Source: Miscanthus floridulus
Taxonomy: Eukaryota > Streptophyta > Magnoliopsida > Poales > Poaceae
NCBI RefSeq assembly: GCF_019320115.1
Contig: NC_089584.1
Coordinates: 51,705,633 to 51,769,632, forward strand
Reading direction: 5' to 3'
Length of the DNA stretch: 64,000 bases
Positions 33,895 through 48,189 of the stretch are shown piece by piece. Numbering within the stretch: the stretch's first letter is position 1; each line of letters opens with the position of its first letter. The translations under genes were made by a program, and so were the position numbers. Under the pieces are notes generated by a model. It was not told the origin of the DNA and made no database searches. It saw only the letters and a program-made list of their open reading frames with translations.

Positions 33895-36303
33895 TGAAAG
33901 GTCCTTGTTTGGTTTTGGTAATTGAGTGACAACTTAGGTGGACTAATTGTGTTTATGTGAGATACACAGGTGATTAGTCCACAAGTACATGTGTGTGAGC
34001 AACATATGCCATGAAGGTGAAAATGGTTTGAAGATGTTGCAAAGCTCACACATGTGATGATGAAGGAGCTTAAATGCACATGAGACATGACATTGAGTCA
34101 TGTGATCAAGGTGGAGAAGATCAAGACAAGACTTGGCTTGATGGATCGGTTGCAAGCGTGAAGGGCAAGTCGAAGGCTTTGGAGTGATGGACCGCGTGGC
34201 GGTGAAGCTTGAGCAAGACTTGGCACCGATGGACGATGGCAACGGTGAAGAGCAAGTGAAGTCAAGATCGATGAACCAATATGATCATGTGATGATATGA
34301 AGTGGATCATATCATTGTTGATCGTGTTGGTGCATGTGTTGCATCGATATTGAAGGAGATGGAATGGAATGCGCAAGGCAAAGGTATAACCTAGGGCATT
34401 TCATTTCACCGGTCATAGGTGTGTAGAGAAGTTTATGACCGGGTTTAGGATAGATGGCCGTACTATCAAGAGGGGCAAACTTGTTTGCATATCGGTCATC
34501 TAGTGCCACTCGAGTGATCTAACTTTGCATTGTCGCTAGGATCGAGTGGCGTGGCAAGTTGAGTGGCTAACATCCTTTGGGAAATGATTGTGAAAATGCT
34601 AACACACATACACATGGTGGTGTACACTTGGTGGTGTTGGCACATTTACAAAGGAGGTGGTGTTTGCAGGGGTGAGATGGGTTTGGGTCCCTCTCTCCCT
34701 CCCGCCGAGCTTGCGAGGCGGGATTTGGCACTTTCGGGAAAATGGAATGCCTATTTTCTATTGCGCCAGATGCAAATTCTTGGTGGTTAGCTTATTGGAG
34801 CAAGGGTGAAGAAGTTAGAAGTGAAAACGAGTTGGTCGCGAAGATGCCGGCGTCGGTCAACTGACCGGACGCTGGATCTGCATGCACCGGACGCTAGCAG
34901 GCTGCGTCCGGTCAGGCTAACGTATGGTGACGCAGAAGCTGGAGTGTGACCGGACGCTGGCTGCGTCCGATCGCGTTCGACCGGACGCGTCCGGTCATGC
35001 TCGGGAGCTTACTGGAAACGACCGGACGCTGAGGGTCCAGCGTCCGGTCAGTTGAAGCTGGAGCGTCCGGTCAGGTCAAGTGACCGTTGGAATCGGGACA
35101 CGTGGTCGTCTGTGGGCGACCGGACGCTGAGGTCCAGCGTCCGGTCAACACGACCGGAGCGTCCGGTCGGCCCGACCGTTGCCCAGTGAAGGGGTAACGG
35201 CTAGTTTAGCCCTTGGGGCTATAAATAGAAGTGGCCCTCGGCCATGGCTGGTGAGGAGCACCTCAAGGGACTTAGTGTCCATGCTTGTGAGTGCTTGGGA
35301 GCCCTCCATCACACATATACTTGATAGTGATCATTCGATTGTGTGAGTGAGCGATTCTAGTGCGATTGCATCGTGAGGTTGCATCGAGTGGCACTAGGTG
35401 ATCGAGTTGCAAGCCGGTGGTGCTTGTTACTCTTGGAGGTTGCCACCTCCTAGACGGCTTGGTGGTGGTCTCCGTCGAAGCGCGCAAGAAGCTTGTGCGG
35501 CGCTCCGGAGAAGTGCTTGTGAGGGGCATTGTGCTCGCTCCGCGGGAGTCGCGAAGAGCAACTCTAGTAAAGCGTGTCATTGAGCTACCCTCACTCAAGG
35601 GGTAGGTTCTTGCGGCGCCCGACGTGCGGGCTTAGCGGGTGATGCTAATTAGCCGCCGAACCACCAAGTGAGCGGTCGACACAACGGAGACTAGCGTGTT
35701 GGCAAACACGTGAACCTTGGGAGAAAAATCATCGTGTCAACCTTATTCTTCCCGTTGGTTTGCATCCCCGTTACACAAGCTTGCAATTACTTTTAACATA
35801 TTAAGCTTGTGTAGTTGCTCTTGTAATTAGATAGCTTGTGTAGCTTGCTAATTACCTTCTTGCTTGTATAGCATAGAAGTAGCTCCCTTGCGTGGCTAAT
35901 TTGGTTTTAGTAACCTTGTTAGTCACATTGCTTAGTTTGTGTAGCTAAGTATTTGCGCTCTCTAATTAGGCATTGGTTGTCTTGTTATTGAGCATTGCTA
36001 GTGAGCATCGTTAGCTTTGTGCTTTTGCTTACTAGCATGTGTAGGAGCTCCCTTGTCGCTTAAAGTACTAGTGGCCTAGGTTTGTGTAACCTTGCTCCTA
36101 AAATTGTTTAGGAGAGCTCTAGCTAGCCCGGCACCTTTGTTGCATAATTGTTATCTTTGCAAGGTGCTAGTGAACATATATAGTGGGGTATAGTCTTGGC
36201 TAGACCGATAGTTTTAATTCCGCATTTGTATCGGTTAGCCGACGTAATTAAGTTTTAGAAAAAAACTATTCACCTCCCCTCTAGTCGCCATCTCGACCCT
36301 TCA
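33895..36303 (+). mobile_element. solo LTR of a SIRE-like copia element
   Basis: 2409 bp from TGAAAGGTCCTTG to CTCGACCCTTCA, flanked by a perfect 5-bp duplication ACAGG (33890-33894 and 36304-36308). No internal genes are present, so it is a solo LTR left by recombination. It resembles the LTR at 14500-16503 in layout, with a CCGGAC/GTCCGG motif array at about 34858-35165 and a TATA box at 35220. Confidence 0.9.
35219..35228 (+). promoter_or_regulatory. TATA box of the solo LTR
   Basis: CTATAAATAG about 50 bp after the last CCGGAC motif, followed by a leader beginning AAGTGGCCC. This is the probable LTR core promoter. Confidence 0.6.
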
Positions 36304-36543
36304 ACAGGGCATTAGACCTTCTCTGAAATAGAGGGCTGTATGTGTAGCAGGTTTTGGGGTTGAGTGTGGTATTTCCGCGGAGCGCTTGTAGGCACGTCCG
36401 ATGGCTCAGTGGCTTGGATGCATGCCTACTGTAAAATTCGTGGCAAGCATTGAGCCTAATAAACACATTCCGTCCGTCCTAAAAAGCGAATGTACACTAT
36501 TAAAAATTGATTTTGTGAGGCAGACCTTAATATTAACGATGGT

Positions 36544-38667
<2,124 letters not shown>

Positions 38668-39320
38668 TGTTGGGAAAATGGTTCCCAACAAAGTGTAGCG
38701 ATAGGAGTCTTTGCCTGGACGGAGGCCCCGGGCGAAGGTTAGAGAGAAAGTGGACCTAGACTCAATTAGGGTTTCATAAATGTATTCACCTACCTCTCCC
38801 ACATAGGATCTGGCTCCCCTTTTTATAAGGCACTGTTTGCTACCATCCTATTATACATCTTTGCCCTATGATAGCTAAGGTACATTCCTGGAATATCCCT
38901 AACCTAGTATTAGTCTCTAAGGGCATTTCAGGTCTTTTCCTCTAGCACCATCTTTGCTTCTTGGGCCTTAGCCGCATGCCCATGGGAGGCCCATCTCTAG
39001 CTCTAGGTTGTGGCTCTACGATAGTTCTCTTGTCTATGGTTGGGATCGCATGGCCTTCGCCCGAGTCACCTGAGCCTCTGCCTTCGCCCTGTGGCCTTCA
39101 CCTTGAATCTCCTCCAGATATCTTCACAGCTGTGCTTGGGCCTTCGCTTTGCCATTGATCAGAGGCGAAGGCTCCTCTTGGTACCCCTATGCTTGGGCCT
39201 TCGCCTTGGCGTCGACCGAAGGTGAAGGCTCCGCTTGGCAGCCCTGCATGTCATCACACATGTGAATAACTAACGTTAATTTGTATAGGCCTCCGCTACT
39301 CTTGTGTCCATGCCCCAACA
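38668..39320 (-). repeat. LTR of the outer gypsy element
   Basis: It starts TGTTGGG and ends CCCCAACA, matching inverted ends. A minus-strand TATAAAAAG at about 38820-38828 lies some 495 bp into the LTR. The next bases on the right, GTTCCCCCCTTGAGG, read as a polypurine tract on the minus strand. It inserted into the SIRE-like LTR at TAAGT (38663-38667). Confidence 0.75.
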
Positions 39321-39335
39321 GTTCCCCCCTTGAGG
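39321..39335 (-). other. polypurine tract of the outer gypsy element
   Basis: The minus strand reads CCTCAAGGGGGGAAC directly before TGTTGGGG, the start of the LTR. Confidence 0.65.
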
Positions 39336-39547
39336 GCGTGATTCGATGCGAGTGGGCCATGAACTTCAAAATTTTTGCTTAATGATGAGTTGCAGAGGCT
39401 TCCTCCCTTTCCCCCTGGGTCGCTCCTATTGGACCGTTGTGGGTGTGACATGTCAGTCTTTTATTCATTGCAGTGGCTCTGGAACCGATGTGTCCATGAA
39501 CAATCATGACCTTTGGTGTTTGGAAGCTGAGACGTCCGCTCACGGCC

Positions 39548-39556
39548 TATATAAAA
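39548..39556 (+). promoter_or_regulatory. TATA box for the antisense ORF
   Basis: TATATAAAA on the plus strand, 230 bp inside the LTR and about 230 bp before the plus-strand coding start. A CT-rich leader follows. It suggests that the antisense ORF has its own promoter, opposite to the LTR promoter. Confidence 0.5.
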
Positions 39557-39779
39557 GGGGTTGGTGGAAGGATCGTCCCCTCCCCTCATAACCAGCTATT
39601 GCTTTCCTCTCTTTCCTGCTCTTCCTCACCGCATTGCTCTCTTACTTTGCAGTCCTGCCCTATGTTGTCCTTCGCCACTGTTGCTTCTTTGCTTTTCTCT
39701 AGCCTTCAGAGGTGGCTTTGCCTTCTAGTTCAGACCTCCACTAGCCTTTTTTAGCGGTCCTTATTCCTGCTTAGTTGGT

Positions 39780-39961
39780 GTGAGGGCCACCGGCTGGTCG
39801 AAGAGGTTTGAGGAGTGCATGTTTGCGTCTACAGAGGCTCAAGAAGATCTTGAGAATATTGAAGCTTCTATTGGGGATCTAGTTCCTATTTCTCAAAAGA
39901 AGAAGAAGATTTTTATGGCAAAGTCATGGGATTTTGGACCTTCGCTTATGATGGAGGGCGC
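39780..39961 (+). pseudogene. antisense ORF of outer gypsy element, N-terminal part
   Basis: The plus-strand frame begins at a GTG (39780; no ATG is convincing, so the true start or a splice site is unknown). It gives an acidic then Lys-rich segment (GDLVPISQKKKK) ending FGPSLMMEGA, where the inner gypsy LTR interrupts it. The continuation is at about 51330. Confidence 0.5.
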
Positions 39962-40905
39962 TGTCGCGGGGTCAAAACCACGACAATCATGTTGTTCGAG
40001 TCGGTGTTAGAGTATGGGGTCTCTGGTGGCTCGGGTGGACTCAGGAATACAAGAATCATACAGAGAAGACACAACAGTTATCTTGGTTTGGACCAATTCG
40101 GTCCCTACGTCTAGCAGCTGATGATCCTTATACTCAAGAGCACCCAAAATCTGGGGGGTTACAACAGAGTGTAAAGGAAGAAGATTTGGTAGGGGAGTTA
40201 GCTCGGTGCTAATCCTAAGAATGCCTCACCACTGGTGGAGTCTCCCCCTTGTCGGAGAGGAAGAAGATGATGGGATGCGGTGGAGGAGGGGCTCTTGGTG
40301 CCCCTCTCTAGGTTACCTTGCTCTCAGAGCAGAGTAGAGGCAGATGGAATGGAATGGAGCATCTAGTGATCGAATAGGGATCCTCCCAACTCTAGGTCTG
40401 ACCTTATCCCTTATATAATGTGATAGGTCAGGTACAAGGTGGTTTAGGGGTTCTAGTCTATGGTCTATGTGTGTTAGAGTCTAGGAGGGGCTTGCAGCGG
40501 TGCACCATGGACCACCGAGGTTTCTTGGAGCTGAAGAAGCTTAGGCGTCGCCTGGCTGCTCTGTTCTAACACTCTATGTGTCAGATGATGTCGGCTTGGA
40601 CCAGCCTCCCTATGTGAAACCTTCTAGAGTCTTCTTGATGGTGAAAGAGGTCGGCTCTAGGGGCTGACGCGTGGGCCTAGAAGCCCTTGAGCCCCTGAAG
40701 GCCATGGGAAGCTTTGTCTTCTTGTGTCACACCCTGAACATGACCCTGTCAGAGGAGCTATTGGCAGGGGCAAGCCTAGGGAGCGATGCTAGGGAGTCCC
40801 CGAGCATTGGTAGTCTAGGGCTTGTCTTCTTGTGCTCGGGCCTTGGCTGGCATCGTTAGTCGGGCAGGAGCCATGGATCGAGCTCGACCGTGCCGTAGGT
40901 CAGGA
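39962..40905 (-). repeat. 3' LTR of inner gypsy element
   Basis: It starts TGTCGCGGGGTCAAAACC and matches the copy at 50184 along its length. The minus strand has TATATAAG near 40411-40418. The right limit is approximate: after AGGTCAGGAGCCC the two copies part. Confidence 0.8.
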
Positions 40906-43180
40906 GCCCCCAAGCCCTTTGTGGCCTCACCTAGTGTGATGGCGATGGAGGGCTAAATTCGATCTTCTAGTGACCAAACCCTCCTTGGCGGGGATGGCTT
41001 CCACTAGCGAGAGTGTTGTGCCCTACTTGGGGCCTTCTTCTACAGTGTGATGGATGGTGCTCAGTTGTTGAGGCTGATCGAAGATGATGCTGATCCCTTC
41101 ATGAGTCCATGTTGCTTGGGTCTTTGACTTGAGTGAGAGCTTGGTGGACTCATCTAGGAGTCACCAACTATAGGCCTAGGGCGCCCTCCTTTCTGACTAT
41201 AGCCTACTATGGGCCGAGTGATCAAGAGCGCTAGGCTCTGGCTTAAAGCCATCTGATCATCCAGAGCTCCACTCCCTTCTGAGGGCTATAATAATAGGTC
41301 CTGATCCTCTCAAGTTGGTCTTCTGGGGCCGACCCTCTACAGCCATAGATTGGGGTAGTCGGAGCGTGCTGAGGCTCGAACGAAGGCCCTCATTGGGCTC
41401 ACTACTCAGCGGCTCCTGACCCAACTCCTAGGAGTTGGTTTTTGGGGGATGCGTCACCTGAGTGCCCATTGATCGAGGGGTCGGGCTGCTCCATCTGTGG
41501 AGCTGGTGTAGCCCCCGAGGCCATTATGGAGCCTTCTTACCAGCGAACAGGGCGGCTTCTAGCGCATCCCGTTTGCTGATGCCTTGTGTAGACATTTGAT
41601 GGCGTCTGGACCGTCATGCCTAGTGGAGGAGTTATGATGTGAGCCTGCCCCTGCGCCATCCTGTCTCATCTAGGAGATGGGTCGTCGGGGCCATGTGGAG
41701 CAGATCTGGTGGAGGAGGAGGAGCCACGGCACTTGGTGCCTGTGGATCTGAGTCATCGATGATAGACGGTGGGCCTAGGGGGAGGTGGATCCCCCTAAGA
41801 CCCATGAGGAGGCATGTGCGGAGTGGGCAACACACATGGGGAAAGTGGAGCGGGGACTTGACTCATTGCTAGTGGTTCCCTGACTCTACCTTTACAGCAT
41901 GGCTATCATCATGTAACCGCCTGGAGGCATGCTGCAAGGATTAAAGGGATGCCTAGCCATTCCTTTGGGTCCTTTGTAGCCACTGATGGTTGATCGGAGG
42001 GCCCGAAGTCGCTCACAGTGCACCACCTTTGGCTATAAAGGGAGGCCCCCTAGGGACGCGGCATCTTCAATCCTTTCCTCTAGCCCCCTCTCTTTTTCTT
42101 CCTTAGATCCATCTTCTTCGATGGTGATGGTGGCGGTGATGAAGTGTGATGCTTCCTTCCGAGTGAGCTTGGTGTTGTCCATCGGGCAACTGCTTCTTCG
42201 AGGGTGGAAGGACTCTAGCGAACAATGGGGCACAGGCCAAGGTGGCCAGGCCCATGATTTGGTGGCTCACTGTTGGTGCAACGTTGAACCCATGTCAATG
42301 CGGGGTAGCAGGTTGCTAGGCCCATGGTCATACATCGCCTCCGTAGCTTTGTCACCAGAGCCGGTGTCATCGAGGGTGAGGTGGCGCCGCGCGGACACTT
42401 GTAGGTCCCTAGCCACCTATAGGGCTTGGGAATGCCTAGGCTTCTTGCTTTGGCGTTCTGGTCCTATGGTCAGGCCGGGCATGGTGCTCTCCAGAAGGCT
42501 TGGGCTACTGTGGATGGTGCCAATCTCCAAGCAATGGCTCAGAGATCTCTGTCTCTTCTCAGTGCACTCTACCCCTCTCACGAGCAACCAGCTGAGCTTC
42601 TAGGCTTAGGGCCCTGACCATCCCCTTTAGTCTCAATGAAGACCAACCTTTAGGGGAGGTAGGGTCACTTGCATGGCCAGTCACCGGTGGGCTTTCCCTG
42701 GTGCCCAGCCACGGCACTGGTACTCTACATCCTGTTGAGGTTTTTGCCGCCGTATATTATAATTGGGTCGTTCCCAATGAATGAAATGAAATTACTTTCA
42801 TGTGTAATCCCATTTTGCTCTTGAGTCATGCTTAGAGACTTGATCCCTTGTTGGGCTGGGCTGTTACGACAATGGCCTCGTTGGCCAACATTGCCATGCC
42901 CATGCTACTTGTGGGTAAGTCCATGAGAACCCTGGGTTTACGGTCGTTCCATGCCCTGGTCTTGTCCTAGAGAGGAGATCCTTGGCTTTTGGACCGAGCC
43001 ACTTGTATAGTTCCTGAGCCCGTTTGTTGGTACTCTGGGGCCCGCTACCTCTCTCGTTGGGTCACCATGAGCGGCTCAAGTCAGTACTCGGACATCATTT
43101 GTCAAAACGGGCGACCTTGAAGCCCAATGGGCTGGCCCTAAACCCTCGGCGATGCCCCTTCTGAGAGACCTATAACAATC
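40906..43180 (+). other. region between pol position and 3' LTR of the inner gypsy element
   Basis: 2.3 kb with no minus-strand coding. The plus strand has a TATAAAG at 42034-42040 and a C/T-rich leader, then short open frames (41986-42603) without a domain I recognise. A stretch with AATGAATGAAATG lies near 42778. It could be a worn antisense ORF region, as in the outer element. Confidence 0.4.
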
Positions 43181-45436
43181 TAGGTGTTAGTCATGAGTTA
43201 AACAGTGAATTTGGACTTAAGTAGGTTATGTCAAGAAGCAATCATGATCTCTAGTTCATAATCTTGAAAGTGGTGATGGAAGTGCTAAGGTCAAATATAT
43301 GAAATTGAGTCCCAACTTAAACTTGGACAACACACCTTTGCTTACATGTGGACCCTTGTTAAGATTATGCATGAGTAATGTTAAACATGCTTATTTCTTG
43401 TACATTACATCAACATGCATCCATTGTGAACTTGGAAAAGTTTCATGAAGTTTGGAAGCAAGAAGTCACATAGAATGATGAATTATATCCTTGCTTGAAT
43501 CATTTTGTTAAGTGAACGATAATATGTGAGGTCAACCAAACCTTGCAACCTTGCTCAAACAACTCCAAATTGGTTCTACAACAAAAGTCATGAAGGATTC
43601 ATGTTGATCAAGTGCCAAGAAAATACCTCAATTGGTCTAAAACAATAATTTAGGATTTATCGTGATACTGCTTTGACCAAGGTAAAATAATAGTTTTTGT
43701 ACCCGTGGTAAAGTTTGACCTTTAACAAAAGTTGAAGTTTAAGTTATGCGTAGCAAACTTTGTTTTTGGACCCAGACCTAAATCAACATGGAAGTAGGTA
43801 AAATAGAGGCTCCAATTTTGAATCTGCTGTTGTTTTGTCAGCCCAAAATATTTCTAAGTCCTCAATTGACAGTAGGATTGTGCCAAGTTTGCGACATTTT
43901 ATCTTCCAAATTCATATGGCAGCTCAATTGGATTCCTTAATATGAGTTGAAGTACTATCTATGGAGATGACAACAAAATAAGTTTCATCAAGTTTGGACC
44001 TTCAGAATTAGCTCCCAAAATAGCTAGATGCACTAAACTTCCTTGTCGATACCGGAATGTTCTGTCTGGGATTCAGTTTCATGTACCCCTCTTTGGAGCG
44101 CTGGTTCTCTCAAACAAATCCGAGTTAGACCAAACTCTTTTAAGCAAACTTGTAGTAGTCATGTAGCCCTACAAAGTTTATCACATTGCCTTAAGCTAAG
44201 ACTCCATGGTTTAGGAGTTAGAAGGGGAAGGAGAACGCATTTTCAGTCGGCTTGAAACTGGGACTCAGGATGCAGTTTTGGGTACCCTCCTTTGGAGCTC
44301 CATATCTTCCAATCTAGGCCGAGTTAGCTCAGGATCCTTAAAGAAATCTTGTTCACCTTGTGAAGATCTACATTTTTGTCTCTTGAGCCAAAATCAATGG
44401 AGAACCAGATAGGGAGATAGAGGATGGGAAAGTTGGTAGTTTCAGTCATTCACTTGGCTTTCTGGATCAGCAGGGAGCCGGTCATGGCCGACAGTGCATA
44501 GTTGCTGGATGTTGCGTGCCTCGCGTGCTCTCCTACATGCTTGCCACCTCACCAACGCTCGCGCCGCATGGAGATGGGAAAAACCCGAGCTCTCGCCTCC
44601 CTGCTCTCCATTCTGTTGTCCCTTCCTCCCTCTCGCTCTCTCTATTCGCCATGCCCGAGGAGTGGAGCACCATGGCCACCGACCTTGCTCATCCTCCGAG
44701 CGTCCTCCATCCCAGCCAGCCTCATCCTCAACCTCCCCGCTCCACGCTGCCTCCCCTACGTCGCCTTCTCGGTCGTGCAGCCGCCTACAACTTGGGATGT
44801 CGAAGCCGCTACCGCTACGGGCCATCTGCCTCCGTGGCCGACAACCTACAGACCACTGCTGGCCGGGCTGTGCCCCTTGGCAAGTGCGCCTAGTCATAGG
44901 GAAGCTACGCTGCCACTTACCCTCTACTGTCAGTGGTCACCTCGCCAGATTTAGGCCTCCCCGACCGGCTCTGCTCTGCTTTGTGTCGAGAGAAAGAAGA
45001 AGGGTGAAAATGGAAATAGAAACTCTTCTCTCCTCCTGATGACAAATGCCTAGAGACAAAGGGTTTACATTTGTGGGCTTAGATGATTTGTGAGATCTAC
45101 AGGGTTCCTGATGCAAATGTGTTTTTCTTTTTCTCTTTTCCTTTATTGCATTTAATCGGCTAAAACTCTAGAAAATTATAGTAAATCAAAGAAAAATCAT
45201 AAAATAGCAAATGAAGATGTTTTGGAATCCTTGTGAATAGATCTATGCAGCAGAGTCAAAATATGATATGCTTTAGTAGAAAGTTTTTGCTATAAGATTT
45301 CATCTATGTTAATTAGGGTTTTCTATGTCTAAATTGATATCTATAGTTGTGGTGCTCTAAATGATGTGAATTTTTTATGGTTGGTTAACTTGTGCTATGG
45401 TAAAAATTTTATGCTCATTGGATGCAATATGGTTGA

Positions 45437-46705
45437 TGAGTGGAGGAGAAGTATATTGGTACCGATCTACAAGAATAAAGGGGATATTCAAAGTTGTACT
45501 AATTACCGGGGAATTAAGTTGATGAGTCATACTATGAAGCTATGGGAGAGAGTTATCGAGCATCGCTTGAGAGCAATAACGTGGGTCTCTATGAACCAAT
45601 TTGGTTTCATGCCCGGAAGGTCAACCATGGAAGCCATTTTCTTAATAAGACAAGTTATGGAGCGGTATAGGGAGAAGAAGGACATACACATGGTTTTTAT
45701 TGACTTGGAGAAGGCTTATGATAAAATACCAAGGAATGTTATGTGGTGGGCTTTGGACAAACATAAAGTCCCAACGAAGTATGTTGGGCTCATTAAGGAC
45801 ATGTACAACAATGTTGTGACTAGAGTTCAAACAAGTGATGGAGACACGGATGACTTCCCGATTAGGATAGGACTACATCAAGGGTCAGCTTTGAGCCCTT
45901 ATTTGTTTGCCTTAGTAATGGATGAGGTCACAAGGGACATACAAGGGGACATCCCTTAGTGTATGCTTTTCGTGGATGATGTAGTGCTAGTTGATGAAAG
46001 TCGAACAGGAGTGAATCAGAAACTAGAGTTATGGTGGGAGACTTTGGAGTCCAAAGGTTTTAGACTCAGTAGAACTAAAACTGAGTATATGAGATGTGAC
46101 TTTGGCACTACTATTCGGGAGGAGGAAGATATTAGTTTGGAAGGTCAAGTAGTGCCTAGGAAGGATACCTTTCAATATTTAGGATCAATGCTACAAGAGA
46201 CGGGGATATTGATGAAGATGTTAGCCATATAATCAAAGCAGGATGGATGAAGTGGCGACATGCATCTGGTGTCCTATGTGACAAAAGGGTACCACAGAAG
46301 CTAAAAGGCAAGTTTTATAGGATGGCGATTAGACCTGCTATGTTGTATGGTGCAGAATGTTGGCCTACCAAAAGACGACATGTTCAACAGATAAGTGTCG
46401 CGGAAATGCGTATGTTGCGTTGGATTTGCGGTCATACGAGAAGGGATCGAGTTCGGAACGATGATATACGTGATAGATTAGGGGTAGCACCAATTGAAGA
46501 GAAGCTTGTCCAACACCGGTTGAGATGGTTTGGATATGTCCAACGGAGGCCTCCAGAGGCACCGGTGCATAGTGGAATCCTAGGCCAGGATAGTAACATG
46601 AAGAGAGGCAGAGGAAGACCGAAGTTGACTTGGGTAGAGGCAATAAAAGGAGACTTGAAAGGATGGAATATACCCAAAGACTTAGCCTTAGATAGGAGTG
46701 CTTAG
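45437..46705 (+). pseudogene. RTE LINE reverse transcriptase and C-terminus, broken
   Basis: RT motifs in order: YRGIKLMSH, NQFGFMPGRST, VFIDLEKAYDKIPR, GLHQGSALSPYLFALVMDE, then a stop at 45957-45959. The catalytic box FVDD (45969-45980) follows, where plant RTEs usually have FADD. A frameshift near 46235 leads into the C-terminal part (GAECWPTKRRH, MRMLRWICGHTRRDR). The N-terminal endonuclease is missing through 5' truncation. Confidence 0.9.
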
Positions 46706-46810
46706 AAGACAGCTATTCACGTGCCTAAACCTTGATTGCTTCTGCTGGGTTTCAACTCTAGCCTACCCCAACTTGATTAAGACTTAAAGGCTTTGTTGTT
46801 GTTGTTGTTG
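45437..46810 (+). mobile_element. 5'-truncated RTE-type LINE
   Basis: It is flanked by an 18-bp duplication TGGATGCA(A/G)TATGGTTGA (45419-45436 and 46811-46828, one mismatch). It ends with a (GTT)n tail after AAGGCTTT, as plant RTE LINEs do. Only the reverse transcriptase and C-terminal part remain, about 1.37 kb. It inserted in the AT-rich LTR-like block. Confidence 0.9.
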
Positions 46811-48189
46811 TGGATGCAGTATGGTTGAGTTATTGATTTAACTTGCTTAGTGCTTGATAAATGATTTTAAATGATCTATAATTATTATGAAGGTGTAAAA
46901 ATGGAAAATATGGTACCACTAGCTTTTGTATGATGTTGTGCTACCATAATAACATATAATATGGCCATGCGTTTGCAGAAAATATTGAGTTTCATATTTA
47001 TCTTGTTCTTACATGTCCATTGATAATTAAGATTAGTCTTTTTTAGAGTAATTAAATTATAAAACCTGAGCATATGAAATTTGTGTAGTAGCCATGTTTG
47101 GATAACATCTATCACTCATAAAAGTCTCAGCCCCAAACTAGTTGTTCTTGTATAGCACTAAAAATAATATATATGTTGCATTATATAAGTAGAGGATGAA
47201 AGTTTGTTAATAGATGCATGTGTTTATGCCACATAATACTTTTAATAATTGGTTCTAAGTAATGTGATTGCTTGGTTATGATTAGGTGCTGCATATATAG
47301 CAACAAAATATTAGTTGTTAACAACATAAATGATAAATGCATATAGTTGTATCTCTGTTGTTGTGGCTGCTAGAGTAGTTAGCAGTGTGGTGATGATTTC
47401 ATGACCGAAATGATGTTTTATGTAGATATGTTGAATACCAAAGTTGTAGATAATGTCCTTATCTTTCTTGTCCTAAAAGTTTATGATTTGAGGCCTGATG
47501 GTTTAGGAGTTATAGATTTGAGAAGTTTGCTGTTAGGTTTTGTATGTCCTCTAAACAGATCTGAATGATTATGTTGTTTGGCTTATTTAAACATGGAATA
47601 TTGTATTGGTGATAATAGAAGAGTTGTAGTTATTTTGTTAATATTTCCAAAATGTCTAAGAGAACCACTTTTGCTGGCCTAGAACTCTGGTTATAGCTGT
47701 TCAAAGTGGAATGGTAGGTTCTGTCCAAATCTGGAGAGAGATGTCTTCATTGGGTTGTTTAACCTTGTTAGCTATAGAATCATCTTAAAATGATAATAAG
47801 AAAGTTATAGATAACTTAATAATATTTCCATAAAGTTAAGAATGTTGTTTGCTGAATGTCTAGAACTACAGATATACATTTTTGAAGTTCATGTTAGTTT
47901 TCTATCCTAGTTTGTGTAGATCTACTTGTTAGTGTTTTTGAACCTTGTTAATCTTTGAATCTGCTCTAGGTGTAAATAACAAAGTTGTAGACAATTTCCT
48001 AAGATTTCTAGAAAGTCTAGGATCACCTTTGTTTGATGCCTATAACTCAAGTTATGGTTGAAACAATTGCCTTCTGTGTTGCTATCTAGGTCGGCGAGGG
48101 AGGTTGGCAGGCGGGCCTTGGCTTGGGAGGCGTTACTTCTGGGCGGATGGCTCGGTGATGGCCTTCCCTCATGGTGAAAGGTCAAAACT

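Larger units (their letters stand above)
43181..48085. repeat. AT-rich LTR-like block inserted in the inner gypsy element
   Basis: The left edge is TATAACAATCTAGGT, similar to TGTAACAACCCAGGT at 54060. Its composition and phrases (repeated ...TTGTAGATAA... and GTTATAG... wording, and a GC-rich centre at 44470-45050) differ from the gypsy DNA on both sides. About 3.5 kb without the LINE inside. It is probably a long LTR of a Del/Tekay-type gypsy element, but the right end is not sharp and no duplication is seen. Confidence 0.4.

Noticed and set aside
44442..45039. Several 125-181 codon frames in a GC-rich patch
   Set aside because: Low-complexity Ser/Pro/Arg content in all frames inside an LTR-like block; no conserved domain.
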